Assembly: GCA_900555195.1 (NCBI GenBank)
Contig: USKC01000037.1
Span: 1 to 15,105, forward strand
Source of the DNA: an uncultured Lachnospiraceae bacterium
GTDB taxonomy: Bacteria > Bacillota > Clostridia > Lachnospirales > Lachnospiraceae
Reading direction: 5' to 3'
DNA length: 15,105 nucleotides
Each line of letters begins with the position of its first letter. Within the stretch, counting starts at the first letter, position 1. The notes under the pieces are model-generated. The model was not told where the DNA came from. It made no database searches and saw nothing but the letters and a program-made list of their open reading frames with translations. Below are positions 7,296-15,105 of this stretch, one piece after another. A program made the translations under genes and the position numbers.

Positions 7296-8240
7296 CTATC
7301 CTCTCCCGCCGAAATCCTCCACCGGAACCGGAACGGTCCGCAGGATCTCTTCAATCAGCCCTTCTGCATCCTTTCTTCCGCCTCCACCATAGGAAAATGC
7401 CAGTCTGTGCGCGAGCACCGAAGGCGCCAGCGCCTTCACATCATCCGGAATGCAGTACTCCCTTCCATCCATATAGGCCCACGCCTTACAGGCACGCATC
7501 AATGCCAGCGTTCCCCTGGGGCTTACCCCCATGACCACCTTCTCCTGCTTTCTCGTGCTGGCCGCGATGTCCGCCATATATCCGGCGATCAGAGGGTGTA
7601 CGGACACCCGGGCTGCTTCCTCTTTCATGGCCAGCAGTTCTTCCCGGGTAATCACCGGCTGCAACTCCATAATCGGATCCGCATGGCAGTATGTCTCCAG
7701 AATCGCGATTTCTTCTTCCCGCGTCACTTCTCCCATGGACAGCCTCATCATGAATCGATCCATCTGTGCCTCCGGCAGCGGAAACGTTCCCGCCGTCTCC
7801 ACAGGATTCTGCGTGGCGATCACAAAAAAGGGCAGTTCCAACGCAAACGTCTTTCCATCTATGGTCACCTGCCGCTCTTCCATACACTCCAAAAGTCCGG
7901 CCTGGGTTCTCGGGGTGGCTCGGTTGATCTCATCCGCCAGCAGGATATTCGTAAATACCGGCCCTTTCTTCAGTTCAAACCGTTCCGTTTCCTTGCTGTA
8001 TATATGCAGCCCTGTAATATCCGCGGGCAGCATGTCCGGCGTAAACTGAATCCTTCCCATCCGCACGCCCAAAGAGGCGGACAGCGCCTTTGCCATCTTG
8101 GTTTTGCCCGTTCCCGGAACATCCTCCAGCAGCACATGCCCGTCTGCCAGAAGCGCCGCAATCAGCTTCTTCGCAGTCTCGTCCTTGCCGATGATGACTG
8201 TAGCCGTATTTTTAAGTATTCTCTGTACCGTATCCCGCAT
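7296..8240 (-). CDS. MoxR-family AAA+ ATPase
   Basis: This 314-residue cytosolic ATPase belongs to the MoxR branch of AAA+ chaperones. It has Walker A VPGTGKT (41-47), Walker B ILLADEINR (99-107, with D103 and E104), the family-typical TPRTQAGLLECMEERQVT just after (109-126), sensor 1 ATQNP (142-146) with GTFPLPEAQMDRF following, and a C-terminal SPRGTLAL sensor-2 or arginine-finger region. The length is usual for the family. Such ATPases remodel or activate partner proteins using ATP; the DUF58 protein encoded next is the likely partner. The ATG follows AAGGGGAAAT, a good ribosome binding site. It is the first gene after the putative end of the ATP synthase operon; I found no convincing promoter in the 127-base gap, so read-through from the atp operon is possible. 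Confidence 0.95.
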   Translation of the reverse strand: MRDTVQRILKNTATVIIGKDETAKKLIAALLADGHVLLEDVPGTGKTKMAKALSASLGVRMGRIQFTPDMLPADITGLHIYSKETERFELKKGPVFTNILLADEINRATPRTQAGLLECMEERQVTIDGKTFALELPFFVIATQNPVETAGTFPLPEAQMDRFMMRLSMGEVTREEEIAILETYCHADPIMELQPVITREELLAMKEEAARVSVHPLIAGYMADIAASTRKQEKVVMGVSPRGTLALMRACKAWAYMDGREYCIPDDVKALAPSVLAHRLAFSYGGGGRKDAEGLIEEILRTVPVPVEDFGGRG

Positions 8241-8254
8241 ATTTCCCCTTATCC

Positions 8255-8312
8255 TGCCGTTCCTGCGGCATCTCCTTTATACCCGACGCTCCGGTTACCT
8301 GATACTCAGGTA
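8255..8312 (-). other. Two short hairpins in the MoxR gene leader
   Basis: TACCTGA-TAC-TCAGGTA (8296-8312) is a perfect 7-bp stem with a 3-base loop, and TGCCG-TTCCTG-CGGCA (8255-8270) is a 5-bp stem close to the MoxR ribosome binding site. Neither is followed by a U-run on the minus strand. Together with the larger stem at 8319-8356 they make this gap almost wholly structured. A role in mRNA processing or translation control is inference. Confidence 0.4.
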
Positions 8313-8318
8313 TACACA

Positions 8319-8356
8319 GCGCGCCTGTCCGCTTCTCATCCGGCAGACAGGCGCGC
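8319..8356 (-). terminator. Terminator-like hairpin at the end of the ATP synthase operon
   Basis: A perfect 11-bp GC-rich inverted repeat (GCGCGCCTGTC and GACAGGCGCGC) with a 16-base loop starts 11 bases after the atpC stop codon. On the minus strand it is preceded by A-rich sequence (AGAAAGAAA) but followed by TGTGTATACC, so the U-run is poor; on the plus strand the following TTTCTTTCT is a better tail. It may terminate inefficiently and allow some read-through into the MoxR cluster, or mainly stabilise the 3' end of the atp mRNA. Confidence 0.6.
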
Positions 8357-8367
8357 TTTCTTTCTGG

Positions 8368-8775
8368 TTATTCTTTTAATACCTCTATCCGCGCCATTGC
8401 CCTTTCAAGCGCAGTTTTGGCCCGTGCCATATCCGTATCCGGCTTGTGTTCCTTCAGGCGCTCCTGCGCCCGCTCCAGAGCGGAATAAGCCCGTTTCTCG
8501 TCTATTTCCTCCGGCCATTCCACCACTTCCGCCAGAATCGTCACCTGATCCGGCAAAACCTGGGCAAATCCCGCATGCAGCGCAGCTTCCTTTTTCCCAT
8601 TCTCCATAGTGATGGTAAGGATACCCGGTTTAATCATGACCGTCAGAGGGATATGCTTCTTGTAGATCCCAATCTGCCCCTCTGTGGTATTAAACTCCAC
8701 CATGAAAACAGGTCCCTCAAAGAAAATGCGCTCCGGGGTGATGATTTTCAGTGTGAAATTCCCATCCTCTGCCAT
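8368..8775 (-). CDS. atpC: F1F0 ATP synthase subunit epsilon
   Basis: This 135-residue protein is the epsilon subunit of the F1 central stalk, which links gamma to the c ring and can inhibit ATP hydrolysis. The N-terminal beta-sandwich shows LKIITPERIFFEGP (about 9-22), EGQIGIYKKHIPL (about 32-44) and HAGFAQV (about 67-73). The C-terminal two-helix part (about 90-135, RAYSALERAQERL and RAKTALERAMARI) is complete, so the regulatory domain is retained. The ATG follows AAGAGGTGCAAT and lies 10 bases after the atpD stop codon. It is the last gene of the operon, as is usual. Confidence 0.97.
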   Translation of the reverse strand: MAEDGNFTLKIITPERIFFEGPVFMVEFNTTEGQIGIYKKHIPLTVMIKPGILTITMENGKKEAALHAGFAQVLPDQVTILAEVVEWPEEIDEKRAYSALERAQERLKEHKPDTDMARAKTALERAMARIEVLKE

Positions 8776-8785
8776 ATTGCACCTC

Positions 8786-10237
<1,452 letters not shown>

Positions 10238-10240
10238 TTA

Positions 10241-11116
10241 TCAGTCGATCGCTGAAGCGCCGGCTATGATTTCGGTCAGTTCCTGTGTGATGGAACCCTG
10301 ACGCGCCCTGTTATACAACAGCGAAAGCTCTTCTATCATCTCTTCCGCATTGCCCGTCGCAGAGTCCATCGCCTGCATTCTTGCGCCGTTCTCACTGGCA
10401 GCGCCTTCCAGCAGGCCGCTATAGATCATTCCCGTAATATATTTGGGAACCAGAAGCTCCAGCGCTTCTGCCTCCTCCATCTCAAAATTCATCAGAAGTC
10501 CGGAAGCATCCTCCTCATCGGAATCCTGCTGCATCTCATTCACATCCACCGGGAGAAGCTTTCTCAGGCATGGGATGTGGGTTACCGTATTCCGAAATAC
10601 GGTATAAGCCAGGTAGATTTCACCGATCTCTCCCTTTCTGTATGCTTCCAGGACCTCTCTGCTTATATGAAGTGCATCCGCATAGGAGGGTTCTTCCATG
10701 ACCGCAGACGCATCCCACTGTATCTGCCATCCACCGCGCTCCAGGGCATCCCTTCCCTTTTTCCCCACCGTATAGGCCACAATTTCATCCCGGGAAAACG
10801 CCCCCTGCGTGATCAGTTTTGTAACTCCCGAATTGTATCCTCCCGCAAGCCCTCTGTTGGAAGTGATCACGATCACGGCTTTCTTCGCCGCCGCACCGCT
10901 TTCTGCTCCATTCAGATATGGATGCCGGATATTTCCCGAATGTTCCAGGATGGAACATACCGTCCGGTACATGGCGTTAAAATACGGTTTGGATTCCTCA
11001 GCCTTCCGCTTAGCCTTCTGCAGCTTCACAGTGGATACCAGCTTCATCGCCTTGGTGATCTGCTGCGTGCTCTGGATGCTTCCCTTGCGCCTCTTGATAT
11101 CTCTCATTGAAGCCAT
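10241..11116 (-). CDS. atpG: F1F0 ATP synthase subunit gamma
   Basis: The gamma subunit, 291 residues, forms the rotating shaft inside the alpha-beta hexamer. Both ends that make the coiled-coil shaft are conserved: the N-terminal MASMRDIKRRKGSIQSTQQ with ITKAMKLVSTVKLQKAK following (1-36), and the C-terminal YNRARQGSITQELTEIIAGA. The middle Rossmann-like part contains VIVITSNRGLAGGYN (about 80-94). A second in-frame ATG lies three codons in, but MASM is the usual start. It begins 5 bases after the atpA stop codon with GGGTGA as a partial ribosome binding site. There is an acidic insert, QDSDEEDASG (about 197-206), of the sort that varies between species. Confidence 0.97.
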   Translation of the reverse strand: MASMRDIKRRKGSIQSTQQITKAMKLVSTVKLQKAKRKAEESKPYFNAMYRTVCSILEHSGNIRHPYLNGAESGAAAKKAVIVITSNRGLAGGYNSGVTKLITQGAFSRDEIVAYTVGKKGRDALERGGWQIQWDASAVMEEPSYADALHISREVLEAYRKGEIGEIYLAYTVFRNTVTHIPCLRKLLPVDVNEMQQDSDEEDASGLLMNFEMEEAEALELLVPKYITGMIYSGLLEGAASENGARMQAMDSATGNAEEMIEELSLLYNRARQGSITQELTEIIAGASAID

Positions 11117-11121
11117 TTACT

Positions 11122-13212
<2,091 letters not shown>

Positions 13213-13225
<13 letters not shown>

Positions 13226-13776
13226 GTGCGATCACCTATTTCCTTCAATGTTTCGTCAATCAGCCTCTCCTGCATGGAAGCATCCACAGAAGCGCCGATC
13301 ATCTTGCCGGCCAGAACGGAAGCGATTGATACCATTTCCCGCTTCACATCATCCGCCATTTTTTTCTTTTCCAGATCCGCTTCCACCCTGGCCCGCGCCA
13401 CGATCCGCGCGGCTTCCGCCTTTGCTTCCTGTTCGATGCGGTTTCCATTGGCCAGGGCTTTCTTTCTGGTGGCGGAAAGGATTTCCTCCGCCTCTTTATT
13501 GATATTGGCCAGCTTGTCTTCATATTCCTTTTTTAAGGCGGCCGCTTCTTCTCTGCCGGCCTTCGCCTCGTCCAGATCCTGCCGGATCCCATCCTGCCTC
13601 TTTTTCAGGAATTCCCTGACCGGGTTGAACAGAAAATAAGACAGGACAAAAAACAGAACAAATACCGCGATGATGGTGAGCACAGAATCGGCCAGAAGCT
13701 GGAAATCCAGATCAAACAGGCGCGGTTCCATCGTATCCGCGGCAAGAAGATGCGGCACCATGAATTTGGTAAGCAA
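13213..13776 (-). CDS. atpF: F1F0 ATP synthase subunit b
   Basis: The peripheral-stalk b subunit, 187 residues. One transmembrane helix (about 29-50, ADSVLTIIAVFVLFFVLSYF) is followed by the conserved NPVREFLKKRQDGI (51-64) and a long charged, Ala-rich coiled coil (about 65-160) that reaches up to delta. The start is a TTG at 13776, chosen because AAGGAG lies 8 bases upstream of it; the nearest ATG is five codons inside and would leave that site 23 bases away. The ~28-residue leader before the helix (MVPHLLAADTMEPRLFDLDF) is typical of Lachnospiraceae-type b subunits as I recall them. Confidence 0.95.
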
Positions 13777-13784
13777 ATTTTGGT

Positions 13785-13790
13785 CTCCTT
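13785..13790 (-). promoter_or_regulatory. Ribosome binding site supporting a TTG start for atpF
   Basis: AAGGAG on the minus strand is separated from the TTG at 13774-13776 by 8 bases, an ideal distance. This decides in favour of TTG over the internal ATG at 13759-13761. Confidence 0.65.
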
Positions 13791-13817
13791 TCCCCTTTCT
13801 TTTTTCCCGGTCTCAGA

Positions 13818-14120
<303 letters not shown>

Positions 14121-14840
14121 TCAGTCGTCCCCAATTGCGTCTGAAATATAGGTCATCGTCAGCATACAGAATACATAGGTCTGGATCGCGCCGGAAAACA
14201 GATCGAAATACACATGCAGCGCGGCAGGCCAGAACAATGCCACCCATTTTAACAATCCATATATCAGCGCCATCATCACTGTCCCAGACAGGATATTGGC
14301 GAACAGACGCAACGACAGGGAGATCGGCACTGCCACATCTCCTATAATATTGATCGGGATCCAGATCGGCCATGGATCGCACAATCCCTTCAGCACTCCC
14401 GACAGCTTCTGATGCTTCAACTTATTATAATGGATCAGAATAAATGTCATCAGCCCCAAAGGCAGCGTCACCCCATAGTCCGCCGTGGGAGGGCGCAGGC
14501 CGAACAGACCAGAAATATTGCAGATCAGGATAAAAAGAAATACCGTGCCGATATAGTTTGCGAACTTCGCCGCATTCTTTCCCATAACGCCGTGTATCAT
14601 TCCGTCCAGCTTTTCCACGATGAGTTCCACCACATTCTGAAAAGCCCCCGGCACCTGCTGTGCCCGCTTCATCACCCGATTGGCCGCGATTGCTAAGACT
14701 ATGAACACGAGCAGGACAATCAAAAGGCTGATATGGGTCGTCGTTATCCATACCTTATGTCCGAAGAAATTATAAGAAAAGACCCCATGTATCATAAAGT
14801 CCACTTCCGCTTCCGCGGTCAGCAGAATACTGTTTCTCAC
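14121..14840 (-). CDS. atpB: F1F0 ATP synthase subunit a
   Basis: The membrane a subunit, 239 residues, which provides the ion half-channels beside the c ring. The essential arginine is R178 in SLSLRLFANILSG (174-186). Other conserved parts are NISGLFGLRPPTADYGVT (108-125) and the last helix with DLFSGAIQTYVFCMLTMTYI (213-232). About five or six hydrophobic helices are visible. The start is a GTG at 14840 whose GTGA overlaps the atpI stop codon; AAGGAGGAGG lies just upstream, inside atpI, so the two genes are translationally coupled. Confidence 0.96.
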   Translation of the reverse strand: MRNSILLTAEAEVDFMIHGVFSYNFFGHKVWITTTHISLLIVLLVFIVLAIAANRVMKRAQQVPGAFQNVVELIVEKLDGMIHGVMGKNAAKFANYIGTVFLFILICNISGLFGLRPPTADYGVTLPLGLMTFILIHYNKLKHQKLSGVLKGLCDPWPIWIPINIIGDVAVPISLSLRLFANILSGTVMMALIYGLLKWVALFWPAALHVYFDLFSGAIQTYVFCMLTMTYISDAIGDD

Positions 14841-15105
14841 AAAGTCACCTCCTCCTTTTCTTCCCTTTCCTTCTTTCCGCCATGCAGACGGCGATGCAGA
14901 AACGGCTGCATATATGCCGCAGCCTTCAGTCCCATAATACCTGCAAAGGCTAACAGCGGATTAGCGATCTTCGTTATCATGATGACTGCAAAAGCCGCCA
15001 CAATCACCAAATAGCGTATAACCGCCTGCTTGCCGATATATTTCTGGGCGCTTCCCGCATCTTCCAGCCCTCTATCAAGCGCCCACCACATATGATAAGA
15101 GGCAC
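14837..15105 (-). CDS. atpI: ATP synthase subunit I, partial at the window edge
   Basis: The last ~89 codons of an AtpI-type membrane protein, cut by the right edge. An internal ATG lies at 15091, but the frame stays open to the edge and the residues before it (ASYH, then MWWALDRGLE) match the end of the second helix and following loop of the family, so the true start is outside. Visible are two more hydrophobic segments (around AVIRYLVIVAAFAVIMI and PLLAFAGIMGLKAAAYM) and a short basic-then-acidic tail, GGKKEREEKEEVTL. AtpI is thought to assist c-ring assembly and is commonly the first gene of atp operons in Firmicutes, as here. Confidence 0.85.
   Translation of the reverse strand, partial: ASYHMWWALDRGLEDAGSAQKYIGKQAVIRYLVIVAAFAVIMITKIANPLLAFAGIMGLKAAAYMQPFLHRRLHGGKKEREEKEEVTL

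Noticed and set aside
7407..8609. A 400-codon plus-strand open frame across the MoxR gene, the gap and atpC
   Set aside because: It spans two certain minus-strand genes and a hairpin-rich gap, and its translation is Arg/His/Pro-rich without domains.

Overview
The window reads as chromosomal DNA of an anaerobic Firmicute, most likely a Lachnospiraceae or related Clostridia member. This rests on the purine-rich Shine-Dalgarno sites, the atp gene order and the flavour of the proteins; no rRNA or other species marker is present. Every gene I can support lies on the minus strand, so transcription runs from the right edge to the left. The region is gene-dense: the largest gap is about 220 bases (3813-4030), so there is no long empty stretch to explain.

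Right two-thirds (15105 to 8368): a complete F-type ATP synthase operon in the classical order I-B-E-F-H-A-G-D-C. AtpI is cut by the right edge. The membrane sector is a (atpB), c (atpE) and b (atpF). The stalk and head are delta (atpH), alpha (atpA), gamma (atpG), beta (atpD) and epsilon (atpC). The c subunit carries the full set of residues associated with Na+ binding, so the enzyme may be coupled to sodium rather than protons. A strong GC hairpin follows atpC and probably marks the operon end.

Middle (8240 to 4031): a tightly packed cluster of a MoxR AAA+ ATPase, a DUF58 protein, a polytopic membrane protein with a DUF4129-like tail, and a small unrecognised protein with tandem hexapeptide repeats. 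This is the MoxR-DUF58-DUF4129 module, but the membrane protein lacks the transglutaminase domain that the third member often carries. A possible terminator follows the small gene.

Left (3983 to 64): a putative promoter inside an inverted repeat precedes a two-gene unit with a 4-base overlap. The first gene encodes a Methyltransf_32-type SAM-dependent methyltransferase. The second encodes an 844-residue membrane-anchored extracytoplasmic protein whose C-terminus looks like a peptidase C39-like fold with the catalytic positions replaced. Nothing in the window is clearly mobile, viral or CRISPR-related. The best candidates for unfamiliar biology are the C39-like pseudo-enzyme and the repeat protein in the MoxR cluster.
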